DNA from: Volvariella volvacea V23
Taxonomy: Eukaryota; Basidiomycota; Agaricomycetes; Agaricales; Pluteaceae
Length of the DNA stretch: 58,613 bases
NCBI GenBank assembly: GCA_000349905.1
Contig: KB722743.1
Span: forward strand, 1,171,162 to 1,229,774
Direction: 5' to 3'
Shown here: positions 35,078 through 45,592 of the stretch, one piece after another
Layout: every line of letters starts with the position of its first letter
How positions within the stretch are numbered: position 1 is the stretch's first letter
Position numbers and translations under genes: made by a program
Notes under the pieces: generated by a model
Told to the model about the DNA's origin: nothing
The model's database searches: none
The model's input: the letters and a program-made list of their open reading frames with translations, nothing else

Positions 35078-35897
35078 TTAGTTTGAGGCACTCTCAGAGG
35101 ACCTCACATCCACGTTTATTACAACGATGTTGATCATATTTCCTCCATTTACATTAACGTTGGCACTGCGAAACAAGTGGGCATTGGGTGATGGTAAGCC
35201 GCGGTCGGACTCAGCTTCATCAGGAATCAACTGCCTAAGATGTTCGCGTGCATCAGTGATGGCAGTGTTCAATGCGCCATGGGGACCCTAATATGTCGCT
35301 TGAGCATTATTGCTCCTGATTTGTTTACTTGACATACCTCCCAACAATGCAATAATTGGGAGTCCCACTTCTGGGCCGTAAGGGTATAGTACCATCGCCT
35401 CCACCATCGCCTCCACCATTGCGCAGTATTGATCTTCTGTGACGCACTATCGATTTCCCTCATTGTCCTGATACTTGTGAGTTATCAAGCTAATAACGGT
35501 AAACAGGAACATACCTCTCGAGAAGTCCCATATTTATTTGAGGACGAGCGCCGCGAACCCCTTGCGATATCGCGATACACACGAGTCCGGATAGAATGTC
35601 TACCTCCTCCTTCCCCGCACAGCCCATGAAAGTGGAATGGTACTCTTGCAGGAGTCGTGCGTATTCCGGGGCAAGGGGTTGAACCCGCAGTCGGACCAGA
35701 ATATCGCTAGGGGAGGCATTTCTGGCAGGACGACTCGACTCCATAGGTGGGGCAGGAAGAGAGACAAGGGGAAATAATATATCCCACAAATCTATGATCA
35801 GATCTGAGATCTGAGATCTGTCGTGTAATGTTATACTATTTGGGGGGAAAATTGAGAAAGTAGAATGGGAGTCGCGGCGGGCGCATTCACAAGACAT
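35078..35897 (-). CDS. Unrecognised protein ending in the glycine-turn motif
   Basis: Exons 35897-35515, 35473-35338 and 35287-35078 join in frame to 242 residues. The N-terminal two thirds do not match the small membrane proteins: helical, with Q-I-S-D-L-I-I-D-L-W-D-I-L and a later L-A-P-E-Y-A-R-L-L-Q-E-Y. The middle exon contains a short W-R-R-W repeat encoded by a 12-base tandem repeat. The C-terminal exon ends in H-L-F-R-S-A-N-V-N-V-N-G-G-N-M-I-N-I plus a valine-rich strand, clearly the same motif as in copies 1 to 3. The true start may be upstream: a frame at 36120-35923 (M-A-Q-T-T-K-I-G-H) could contribute exons. Function unknown. The shared motif suggests a module used by different proteins. 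Confidence 0.5.
35388..35418. repeat. 12-base tandem repeat
   Basis: The unit CCATCGCCTCCA is repeated about two and a half times. In the minus-strand gene it codes for alternating W and R residues. Confidence 0.7.
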
Positions 35898-38361
35898 AGT
35901 TGGCTATGACTTACAGCACGATCTATGATGGGAGATTGCCCAAACACTGGATTGATATGCAATTATGCCGTGTTGCGGCGTTGTTGGATTTTGTGAAATA
36001 CTCCTCCGAAGAACCAAAATACTCATTACTATGAAAGCCGCCCCTATAAACTGGGGCTAGGGGAGCATCATCGCCAAAGATGGCATTCTTCAGGTGCCCA
36101 ATTTTAGTTGTTTGGGCCACAGGAGCAGACGATGATTGGAACAGAGTTAAGATTTCAGATTGTGGGTCAGTATGAGCTCTCAGTCAGCAGCGACGCTGAA
36201 GTCACATAACCCTGCGGGCAGGAAGCTTACCAGCTCTGTAGTTGAAGCAGCAATAGATGGCCAAGTCAACTCGCATTACTCGCGTGTTCGAGCTCACCCT
36301 GAAAGACCTATGTCTTGTGTTGCAAGTATCTGGTGTGTAGGTAACCCATTGAAGGAATGAAACCGACTACCCAAACCCTGACGAAGGGCCAATATCTGCA
36401 GTGATAATGATGAGCAAACAGAAGCTGTTGTGGGAGATATGTGCAGTTGCTGACTGTGATTGCTGCTGTGTGGATTACTTTTGAGTGTTCCCGTTTCATA
36501 CTTTGATAACTGCTTGTGGTACTTTAGACTTGTATTCCATCCTCTGACTCTATTACAAGTTGCTATGTGCTATATGTGCATCACCGAATCCTAAGATGCT
36601 CTTGATGTGAGTTGATATTCTCAAGCCCCCATATAAACACTCATCTCTATACTTGAGCGCATGCTACCAAAGCTACTGTGCCATTAGTCATCAGACTCAT
36701 GAGCAATCATCCAATCACTATGCAATGGATTGCCGTATCTTAGTCCAAATTGCCATTCCCTTGAGAATATCATCAAGCCCTCCATGCTCTTGCACAAATC
36801 GCTGTATTACTAGACAAGTCGCCATGCTGTTTCAGGCCGCCATTACCACACACATATAGCTGATCCGCCATGAGCTGAGTTGTCCTGAGGAGACCTTGAG
36901 TGACATGCTTCAGTAGACCCTAGACATTGATAGGGTTATGGTCATTGTGTTATCAGTTGAGCCTCCAAATAAGATGGGATGACAAAGTAATCTCTGTTGT
37001 GTGTTGGGGCTAGATTGCCAAAAGAGTTCTGATATAGAAATAGAGGGAGAGAGCACGCTGGTGTCAGATACAGCAACCTCACACCCTACCAGTCCTTACT
37101 TTCATTCTTCCCTCGACCTTCTCTGAACTCCCGGTTTCTTCTTTCTTACAGTTATCATGTGGAAAGAGATGAAGAAGCAATGGATCGCATCCTTAGTTTG
37201 TTTGATATCCATCAAGAGAAAAGTAACACAAAAACGACAATCCCAAGTTGTGAGTACGGATATATACCAGCATAAGGGATAACTTACATGGGCAATAAGC
37301 TACAGTTAAAATAGGTGGTGTTGCGATTCGAGTATGATTTACTTCCCTAGGCCTATACATAGATCGTGTATGCCATGCAATCCCACTTTCTCATGGCTGT
37401 CAACAGAGAAAAGTTGAGTAGGCATCGCATCATCAACGCCATACGATCATTCCCAAATCACCCAATTGCAAGGTCATCGAAGTCTGGAAAACTGCCCTTG
37501 ATTGAGATCGAATTTGGATAGAAGACTGAATGACAACGCGATTGAGGGTCAAACGAAGTCTAGACCTAGAATTGAACCTTTAACAGGCAGATGACGTGGA
37601 TCGGTATAGCATCGACTTGGGCGTTGACACGCAGAGATTACTAGCGGAATGTGATGCAGAATGCGGGTCGGATAAGCGATCCAGACGCACCGTGTACTGG
37701 TGGTATGCGGACGAAGGAGAAATGCACCTACCGTGCCAGAGACTACCATTCCCGCGAAGTAACAACTGCTTTGCATGTACAGGTCAAGCGCTGGTATCGG
37801 GTCAAAGCCTTGCTCTTGCATACGAGTTAAAGTTTGTCGTTTGCATCGAAAGTTACTTTTAACCTAACGTATACATGATTGGTCAAGTTTTGAAAGCCAA
37901 TCACGGCCGAAGATGATTCATAATACAACCAATTTGGACAAGCGTCTGTTGATAACCATGTCTCCGCAGTGAAACCCTCGACGATGGTGCTGCGTCGCTG
38001 TAAACCCAATCACCTCGTGCACGCATCGCCAACGCCGATGACTCTGAACGCACGGTCTAGCCCCGGAAAACAAAATGAATGACAATGTCGCCGGTATCAA
38101 GGCTGTTATTCCGCTTAGAACCAATCATGGGACGTCATCATGCGGTCTCGAATGCGACCCACCAGGGAGGCTGTCGAGAGAGCTGAACTCCGTGGATGAC
38201 TTGTCTGGACCGAACGGCAAGGATGGAGGAAAACTGAATGGAAGGGCGACAGCATGTGGTACCGCTCAGAGTCTAGACCGCCACAGCCCCTGCCCTTAAT
38301 AATCCCCGCAGGAATTAATAAGTACCCTCCCGAGTCCCAATATTCCTCTTCCCCGCCCCCA
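35898..38361. other. Gene-poor stretch with degenerate repeats
   Basis: A possible extra exon of the preceding minus-strand gene lies near 35.9-36.1 kb. At about 36650-36880, a word of the type GCCAT recurs roughly every 25-30 bases, as in a decayed tandem repeat. At 37157 a 31-codon frame begins with M-W-K-E-M-K-K-Q-W after a pyrimidine-rich leader and ends at a good donor, but no following exon is found. Nothing else is supported. Confidence 0.4.
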
Positions 38362-38379
38362 ATGCCCGCAATACATACC

Positions 38380-39817
38380 ATGTCCTTTATCAACCACTTC
38401 CCGCCAGAGATCATCTCCATCATCGTGCAGTACCTCCACGATGACCCGAAATCACTTGTTGCGTGCAGTCGGGTCTCGAAGGCTTGGGTCGCACCAACTC
38501 GAAAACACCTTTTCCACAAGATCAACCTGCGCCCAAAGTCCTATCGGCAGTACTTCAATCTCCAACAAAACCCACATTCAACCATCGTCTCGTCGAAATG
38601 TGTACGCTCGCTGACCCTGCGTCAGCATCGGAGTAACCAGAACCAGAACCGTTGGTCGCCCAGCTCGTACAGGTCGAGCAACTCGAAAAACTGGCCATGG
38701 GTGGCTGAGCATCTACCCGCGATGACTGGGTACACCAAACTCCGCGAGCTAACGCTTGAATACGTCACGGACATCGACAGTCCTTATCTCCACTTCTCGC
38801 CTCTGCACATGTCCCTTTCTGCCAACTTTTCGACTGTCACGCGCCTCATGCTCTACGAACCTGTCTTCTCCCCTTTCTCTCTCCTAATCGCAACGATCAC
38901 CTCCCTACCAAACCTACAGTCTCTATCGCTCGACGGAGGGTCATGGCCAGAAGACGACAACATCCCACCGCCGTCTCAATACACTCTTCCTGCATCTCTC
39001 ACCACGCTCTATCTCAGCTTGGAAGACCAGATGCTTTATGACGTCCTGTGTTGGCTCAACCAGTTCTCGTCCTCCGAGCTGCCCAAGATACATACGTTGA
39101 CACTGGGTCAACCCACGAGTATCGACGTCTGCGATGCCTCTGCAGAATTCATCACCGCGCTTGGTCCTTCGCTAGTAAACCTCACACTCCTCTGGTTCGC
39201 CGATCTCGGTCGAGGTACGCTCGGTATTCCCATTCTTTTCCCTTTTCTTTCCCCCATCTCCTCCGCATTTTGACCTTAACCTTACTTACCCCCTGCGCAT
39301 ATATTCAGTCAGGTTGTCATCAAACACTTCTCTCCGAACCCTCTTTATCGACGGAATAGACCTCATCAATATCCCCCCTCTCCTTCTCTCCCCACTCGAC
39401 TGGGGAGCTCAAACCATATCAACCATCATCTCGACTCAGCTGGAATACATCGTATTTGGGTTTTTCATGAACAATTTAGAGTCGTTGGATCAGCTAGAAT
39501 GGTGCGAGATGAAGGACAGCCTGAAGGCACTCAAAAAACGGTTGGGCGCGAATGTGGTTGGTGCCGGTGCCGGTGCTGGCGGAGCGGGGAGGTGTGCGGG
39601 CGTGGTTCAGGACCAACCCTCGGCCAAGTCAGGTTTTAATACCAAGTCCTCGGCAAAAACAGGAAATCACAACCACCATCATATGGCATCAACAGCGACG
39701 CCCACACCGGAATGTTCCTCGGTTAGATGGAATCTGCCAAAGATAAGATTTATTGCAGGGCCTTTGCTGGATGATGAGGTGAGGAAGGAAGCCGCGCGGC
39801 GGTTGGGCGTGTTTTGA
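38380..39817 (+). CDS. F-box protein with leucine-rich region
   Basis: Two exons (38380-39214 and 39309-39817) encode 447 residues; an in-frame ATG six codons upstream (38362) is equally possible. The F-box reads F-P-P-E-I-I-S-I-I-V-Q-Y-L followed by L-V-A-C-S-R-V-S-K-A-W and R-K-H-L-F. The middle consists of irregular leucine-rich strands (L-R-E-L-T-L-E-Y, L-Q-S-L-S-L-D). The C terminus has a long low-complexity insert rich in G, A, S and H before a basic end. It would join Skp1 in an SCF ubiquitin ligase; the substrate is unknown. A broken copy of its C-terminal exon lies 0.9 kb downstream. Confidence 0.8.
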
Positions 39818-40554
39818 TTATGGGATTGCTCTTGTTTTTGCTGCCTCTCGCTTTGTTTTGGGTCTGTTGCGTGTCTTTTGGTCAATCCGGGCTGTGGGGT
39901 AGTCACACAGCAAGCTCTGAGCCGGGATTGATCAAAGGCATAAGAGGATCAAATAGGACACTATGTCGTTTAAATGCGCATATCGGGTTCATTGTATGTT
40001 GTAGGAGTTTACGGCGATTTGCAAAACGATAGACATTGCACCGAATCCTCCTGATCCTGCCCCAATATGCCAACGCCTTAGATCATGAAAGATACTGGCC
40101 GTTTCCGACCCCATTTCTAGGCATGGTTCTGGTTTCGATTTTGATGCCAGAAATGACCTTCGTAGAACCGACTCCAGAGTCGGTTCTGCAGTCGTTTCTC
40201 AGTTCTGCCAAGGTCGTTTCCGAGTTTCTTACTGTTCCTCACCATGTTTAGTGATTTATTTATTACAACTAATATAACTAGACACAAACCAGAATCGGGG
40301 TCCAAAGCCGACCGGAAAACGGCCACTCTGACTCCCCTATTATTCGATCTAGGGGCGAGGGGGTTAGCGTCCTTAGAGCGACCGTCGATACGTTCCGAAT
40401 ACGCTTTGACCTGAAGGGAACAACAAAGTTGACTGATATAGAACTATACCATACTCAGAGACCCGTTTTCTCGGTGCAGCAAGGAACTGAAGATGTGTTA
40501 GTTTAAAGGTTAAGAGCAGTCAAACGGCGGCGGCTCTCTTTTGCCAAGCCATGC
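39818..40554. other. Intergenic region with a perfect inverted repeat
   Basis: Contains the hairpin at 40165-40186. No gene seen. Confidence 0.5.
40165..40186. repeat. Perfect 10-base inverted repeat
   Basis: Arms GAACCGACTC and GAGTCGGTTC are separated by two bases. Diverged pieces of the same word occur around it. It could be a hairpin, a site for a dimeric regulator, or the remains of a small inverted-repeat element. Confidence 0.75.
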
Positions 40555-40842
40555 GTGGCTCGCCGAAATTGTACAAGTACCATCCTCGTGTTCCTTGCCT
40601 CCAGATCTCCTACCCTACTTAATACCTCCTTACAAGAATGTGCACAATTTAGCTGCGCCCAAACAGATCCCCTTATGCACTCTTCGATGACAGGATCGAT
40701 AAATCCGTCATCCTCCATTCATCCTCCACCCGACTGGGGAGCCGAGGCAGCCTCTACTGTCATGTCGGCGCGTTTAGGATGTACCTTGTTTGGGCTTTCC
40801 GTCAGCCAACTCTTCTCACCTTTGGCATTAATCTTATATTGA
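40555..40842 (+). pseudogene. Broken copy of the F-box gene 3' exon
   Basis: The translation contains P-P-D-W-G-A-E-A-A-S-T-V-M-S-A-R-L-G-C-T-L-F-G, matching P-L-D-W-G-A-Q-T-I-S-T-I-I-S-T-Q-L-E-Y-I-V-F-G of the intact gene at 39.3-39.8 kb. The match is also visible at DNA level upstream (the segment coding for F-I-D-G-I-D). No F-box exon precedes it and the frame stops soon after, so this is a partial tandem duplicate that has decayed. Confidence 0.6.
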
Positions 40843-41195
40843 TCCTCTCCTACTTTTCCTCCGTGAGGTTTTATATCGCTGTTATGTGTATGCCACTCTT
40901 GACTACAGGTATTCAAGGAAAATTTACGTATTTATACTGATGTGCAGATGAAGCCTCCGTTCATCTTTCTTAGCCTTCGGTCTGAATCGGGATGAAAGAT
41001 TTGCCTGGCTACACTTTACATGCACCTACGTGCAAAACGTGCATGGAATTTACGGGATGTGCACTGCGTCGATGGAATACATGTGCATACAGTTGTGCAA
41101 AATCAAAAATTGAACCAAGAGGCATAGGAATACCACGAATGACCATGTCGAAGCCGCATTCTCCCTCGTCTGCCGTGATTCCACATTGGGACTCC
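40843..41195. other. Short intergenic region
   Basis: Nothing recognised. Confidence 0.45.
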
Positions 41196-41699
41196 TTACA
41201 TTGGGACCCATGTCCCCTTCCCGTCCTTGTTCGCTTTCTCCGCCTCCTCTCTTTCTCTTTCCACTTCTTCCCAATGTTTCGCACTTCCACTCAATCCACC
41301 CACCTGCTCGAACATCCCCACGCCTTCCTTATTTCCCTGTCCTCTTTCCCGAGGCTTCTCGCCGACACCTCTGATCTCGGAAGCAGCATCGCAGGTGTGG
41401 TCTGACCTTTTGCGTGCTTCGAATCCAGCCTTGGCAGCCTGAGTCTGAACATCTTTTGATGCGAACGGGCCGTCCTTCTTCTCGACCGTGTGCCCTTGCG
41501 ATTCACCGTGTTCAGAGTCTTTGGTCGAGATGAACGCCCTATGCATTCGGCATGGATAAAAGGGCATCGAGGGCTGCCCGCGATGGCTCGCACGCCTCGA
41601 AATAGGGAAAGTGCACAGGTGACTTCTTCCGCCCAACCGGCCTATCGCGGTGCTGACTGAGCTTGTGAGTGGTGATGCTAGCAGTCTGAGCTCGGCCAT
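41196..41699 (-). CDS. Small protein, probably mitochondrial
   Basis: A single exon of 167 residues from the ATG at 41699; an upstream in-frame ATG at 41768 would add 23. The first 50 residues are rich in Arg, Ser and Leu with hardly any acidic residue (R-L-G-G-R-S-H-L, I-S-R-R-A-S-H-R), as in a mitochondrial targeting sequence. The mature part is charged and helical, with K-D-G-P-F-A-S-K-D-V-Q-T-Q-A-A-K-A-G-F and N-K-E-G-V-G-M-F-E-Q-V-G, and ends in a run of E/K. It recalls late-embryogenesis-like hydrophilic proteins, but I do not recognise the family with certainty. Confidence 0.55.
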   Translation of the reverse strand: MAELRLLASPLTSSVSTAIGRLGGRSHLCTFPISRRASHRGQPSMPFYPCRMHRAFISTKDSEHGESQGHTVEKKDGPFASKDVQTQAAKAGFEARKRSDHTCDAASEIRGVGEKPRERGQGNKEGVGMFEQVGGLSGSAKHWEEVEREREEAEKANKDGKGTWVPM

Positions 41700-41768
41700 G
41701 GCTTTGAACTCTCGGAGTGGAGGTTGACGCGGAGACGCGCGTCGGAGGGCGTGATAGATGGGATGCAT

Positions 41769-42971
41769 TTCGTCTTGTCGAGGTTCGCTGTAAGAGGCGT
41801 ACTGGGAGGCGCGGGCGTGCCAGCTATGACGTCACTGCTGCTGCCGGGATCTTGGGCAGTAAACAAAACGCCCTCCGATGACTAAGATTGCAATTAAAGG
41901 GCGCACCTTGTCCGACGATAGTTGCCAACAGTCAGCGACGCAAAGGTTGTGGATAGGCTGGGCGGAGAGGGCGAAGCAGGGCAAGAAAGAGATGAATGGA
42001 GTGATTAGCGAATAGACGAACATCGGTGGAACTGGGCGCTCGACATCAGGCGTACCGCGGAAGGAGAACCTGGAGCTGTATGCCCACTTCCTCTCCGACA
42101 ATCTCGGTCTCATCTCTATGACTGCTCTGCAGGCCAACCTGCACTCATTCCGCGCTGCAACGCCTTGTGCTTCAGCTTCGCAGTGAAATAAGACCACGGA
42201 ACCAAGAATGAAATTCTTTCCAGAGAGCCGATAAGGTGTAGGGAATGTGGGTGGTGCACAATCATGTACAAGAAAAGGACGAAGCGTACTTGGTTCGTTG
42301 TGTTTTTCGTTGTTTTCCGACCCCATTTGCTCATCTTTTGATAGTAGTTCAATTCGAAGCCCGATGGCCATTTATCTTTGTCACCATCAAACGGAAAAAG
42401 GATCTACGACCATTGATACCTCCATATATATCCACTCCTGTTGATCAAATGTGGTCCATATCAAATTCTCGTTCACAGATGTTGCTCGCGACGGGGAAGA
42501 TCGGCGATATCCTTCGACCTACGGAAGTCGTTTCACCATCCTCTCGGGATTCGGTCGGCGTCATGTGCGTCTCAAGTTCCCGCCCATATCATGTATTACG
42601 AATCATATAAACTTCCCAACTACTGTTAACTCCATTTGCTTTCTAATGCGTTGATACCACCGAGGACCCTCCATGCAACTGCTTTCTAGCCCTACCAGCA
42701 CGTGCCAAGGGTGGTCGATGTGCCGACTGAATACCCTAGTCGAGCTCACCAGTCGTTGTGCCGTCTCTGGAATCTCGACAGTAGACAAATCTCTGGTTTT
42801 GGCTTTGGCCAAGGCCGGACAATAAGGCGTTCGATTCCTCTGTTCAACAAAAGCTACCGACGCAATTTCATGGAAGGCATTCATGGGCTAACTTCAGTCT
42901 CGGTTCCCTATTTAAGGCATCACTAATATGATCGCGATCTATTTTTGAACATCCCTAGCAATGCTCGGACC
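41769..42971. other. Intergenic region before the aldo-keto reductase
   Basis: A 179-codon minus-strand frame at 41832-42371 lacks domains and splice logic and is not called. Nothing else seen. Confidence 0.45.
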
Positions 42972-42979
42972 TATATAAG
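42972..42979 (+). promoter_or_regulatory. TATA box of the aldo-keto reductase gene
   Basis: TATATAAG lies 98 bases before the ATG. Confidence 0.55.
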
Positions 42980-43069
42980 CTGGTACTCTCGCTAGGTCTC
43001 TTGAACACTTCAGTTTACACCAATCTCCTCCTTCCAGACGTTTAGTTTTATCTGCTTTGATTTTGCGAC

Positions 43070-45217
43070 ATGTCGTCCGCGAGCTTGAACAAGAAAAGAG
43101 TTCCCTATGGTACGTCGAGTTCATTTCACGCTGGCTCTCTATCTCACGCTGTGTTTATTGTGCACCTCGCGTCCCACTTCCATTTCATGTTATGTGCTGT
43201 ATCCGTACCTGGTACTTGACAGTCCGGCTTGGAAATTCCGGACTTAAAGTATCCAAACTCATCTTGGGTACGATGCAATACGGTGATCCAGAATGGCAGA
43301 GATGGGTCCTGGGAGAGGAAGAGGCCATTCAACAGATCAAGGTCGCGTGAGTCCGGAGAGCCGTCTTATTTGCTTTTCTTTTGGGATGAACATTCTTCTC
43401 TAGGTACGACGCGGGAATCCAGACATTCGACACTGCGGATGTATACTCTAATGGTCTTTCGGAAACCATTCTCGGAAAGGCTATTAAGCAGCTCAACCTC
43501 CCTCGAGATGAGATTGTTGTAATGACCAAGGTATGAGAATCGATAGGGGTATTTAATCCTTGCTCTTTTTGATTTATTACTCTTTTTCATTCAATCAGAT
43601 TTTTGGAGTTGTGGAACGAGGGCGTGGAATCACCTTCGGATTTGGATTGAATCCCGATGAGTATGGGTATGTCAATCAACATGGTTTGAGTAGGAAGGTA
43701 CGTAGGTGCATTTGTGATTCTTTCTTCCACCCGAGTGCTCCGCATTTCTGCCCTCCTTTGCCTGTCCGATACTTTGAGTTCGAAGCTGATCAGCTGCGAC
43801 GGTTGTTATAGCAAATATTCGCCGGGGTCAAGAAGAGCTTGGAGCGCTTGCAATTGGACTACATAGATGTCTTGCAGCGTAAGCATGCGTTCTTTTTATT
43901 ATTGTATACGAACAGTGCCTTACGNNNNNNNNNNNNNNNNNNNNNNNNNNNNNNNNNNNNNNNNNNNNNNNNNNNNNNNNNNNNNNNNNNNNNNNNNNNN
44001 NNNNNNNNNNNNNNNNNNNNNNNNCTCATCATTTAGTGCACCGCTTCGATGATAACACCCCCATTGCCGAAACGGTACGCGATATGCGACACTGCCATTC
44101 CTACTGTAGCTGATGGGGCAGTTTGAAATTGTAGATGCAGGCCCTCCACGATGTCGTACAAGCAGGCCTTGTTCGGTACATTGGCATGAGCTCGTGCTAT
44201 GCCTGGCAATGTGTGTCAGCCTCTTCTTTCACCGTATATATGCACTCACATTGGTGTCGCATGACTCGATCCTACTCAACAAATCGGCTTCGCTAGTCCA
44301 CATGATGCAAAGTAAGTGCTGAGTTGGGACACGTTAGATGTTCACATGCTGACTGGTAAAAACTTGATAGACTACGCCATCACCAACAAATTGACACCAT
44401 TCATCTCTATGCAAAACCATTACTGCTTGGTTTATAGAGAGGAAGAACGGGAGATGCTCCCAACCCTCAAAGTGAACAACTTCTCTAAATGCGATCGGTA
44501 GCACAGCCTGACCACACTCCGTTTGCTCCCTCTCTTTCCTGTCTTGGTTTTCTAGCACTTTGGTGTTGGAGTGATCCCATGGTCACCATTAGGACGTGGA
44601 GTGCTGTCCCGTCCGTTCAATGATTTGGCCGCTACAAGTCGTGGGGAGGTGGATTGGTGCGTGCTTCAAGGAACTGCAGTAGTGGGTGCAAAAGCTGATG
44701 AGAATCGGCGATATAGGATTATTAACCAATACAGGGGTGGAGCTGGGACAAAGGAGATCGTGGATCGGTGAGTCGGATGCTTATTCCCATCTTATTTCCT
44801 TTGCCCCTCGTGTCTCGTCGTCTGACTCTTTGCTTGTTCCATAGTGTAGAGGAGCTCGCGAAGAAGAAAGGACACAGCATGGCCCAAATTGCGTTTGCAT
44901 GGATTTTGACCAAAGAAGGTGCGGTGTACAGCTCTCACTCAGTCTTCCTGCCTTCCTCCAGGAGGACTTTTAATCAAGTTGATACTTACCTTTTCTTACT
45001 TGATTAGGTGTCACCGCGCCCATCATCGGCGCTACCAGCATGAAGCATCTTGAGGAAAACATCGGTAAGGCACACTCCCATAATGCTGCCCATATAACGA
45101 GACGTTGACACTGATCAATGCGCTTGTTCTTCAGCCGCACTTGATGTACAGTTAACCGAGGAGGAAATTAAATACCTTGAGGAGCCCTATAAAGCTCAAG
45201 GCATCATCGGGCATTAA
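43070..45217 (+). CDS. Aldo-keto reductase (AKR, voltage-gated K+ channel beta/yakc type), 14 exons
   Basis: Exons: 43070-43109, 43223-43346, 43404-43530, 43599-43697, 43812-43878, 44037-44074, 44135-44210, 44297-44311, 44371-44471, 44556-44656, 44717-44767, 44845-44918, 45008-45064, 45135-45217; 350 residues in one frame. The AKR barrel is complete: R-L-G-N-S-G-L-K-V-S-K at the start, catalytic F-D-T-A-D-V-Y-S-N-G (Asp and Tyr), the lysine in M-T-K, and the histidine in L-H-R-F-D. Cofactor-binding elements are the M-Q-N-H-Y-C-L segment, W-S-P-L-G-R-G near the phosphate, and the P-I-I-G-A-T-S motif near the C terminus. NADPH-dependent reduction of aldehydes or ketones; substrate unknown. Exon 8 is a 15-nt micro-exon. 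Intron 5 contains the 100-N gap, so exons there could only be missing if the true gap held coding sequence; the barrel motifs suggest not. Confidence 0.9.
43925..44024. other. Assembly gap (100 N) inside intron 5 of the aldo-keto reductase
   Basis: Exactly 100 N. The acceptor ATTTAG lies 12 bases after it, and the reading frame is continuous across the intron, so the coding sequence seems unaffected. Confidence 0.97.
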
Positions 45218-45592
45218 GCTTGGTCAGCATCGTGGGATGTGTACGCGGGCGAGAGTTATGCAGTGAATATGGGAGAGTAACTGTAAGTCAGAATTGAGTG
45301 TTATTTGCTTTGTTACGTTGGCTTTGTATTGGCTCGCCTCAGCGCAACAACAATACGAGATATGGCTATTGATCGGAATTGTTTTTGAGTGTGCTGTGCA
45401 TGAGGACTTTCACATACTTCGCGGTGGCGTGGTGAGTTATTTTATGCGTCATTCGGCGCTTTGATTGTGGGGACCTGGGGCACATATAGCTCTTGTGATG
45501 TATATTAAGCTGGGAATATGGATACACGAATTCCTCTCCGCGTCTTAAGCTCTTCCTCCAGCTACAAGTTCTAAAGATCTCTTTTTGCCACC
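45218..45592. other. Short intergenic region
   Basis: Holds the terminator region of the reductase gene and the promoter of the next gene; a weak TATATTA lies at 45501. Confidence 0.45.

Noticed and set aside
38115..38525. 136-codon frame antisense to the F-box gene
   Set aside because: Shadow of the F-box coding strand.
41832..42371. 179-codon minus-strand frame
   Set aside because: No recognisable domain and no promoter or splice evidence. Probably chance.
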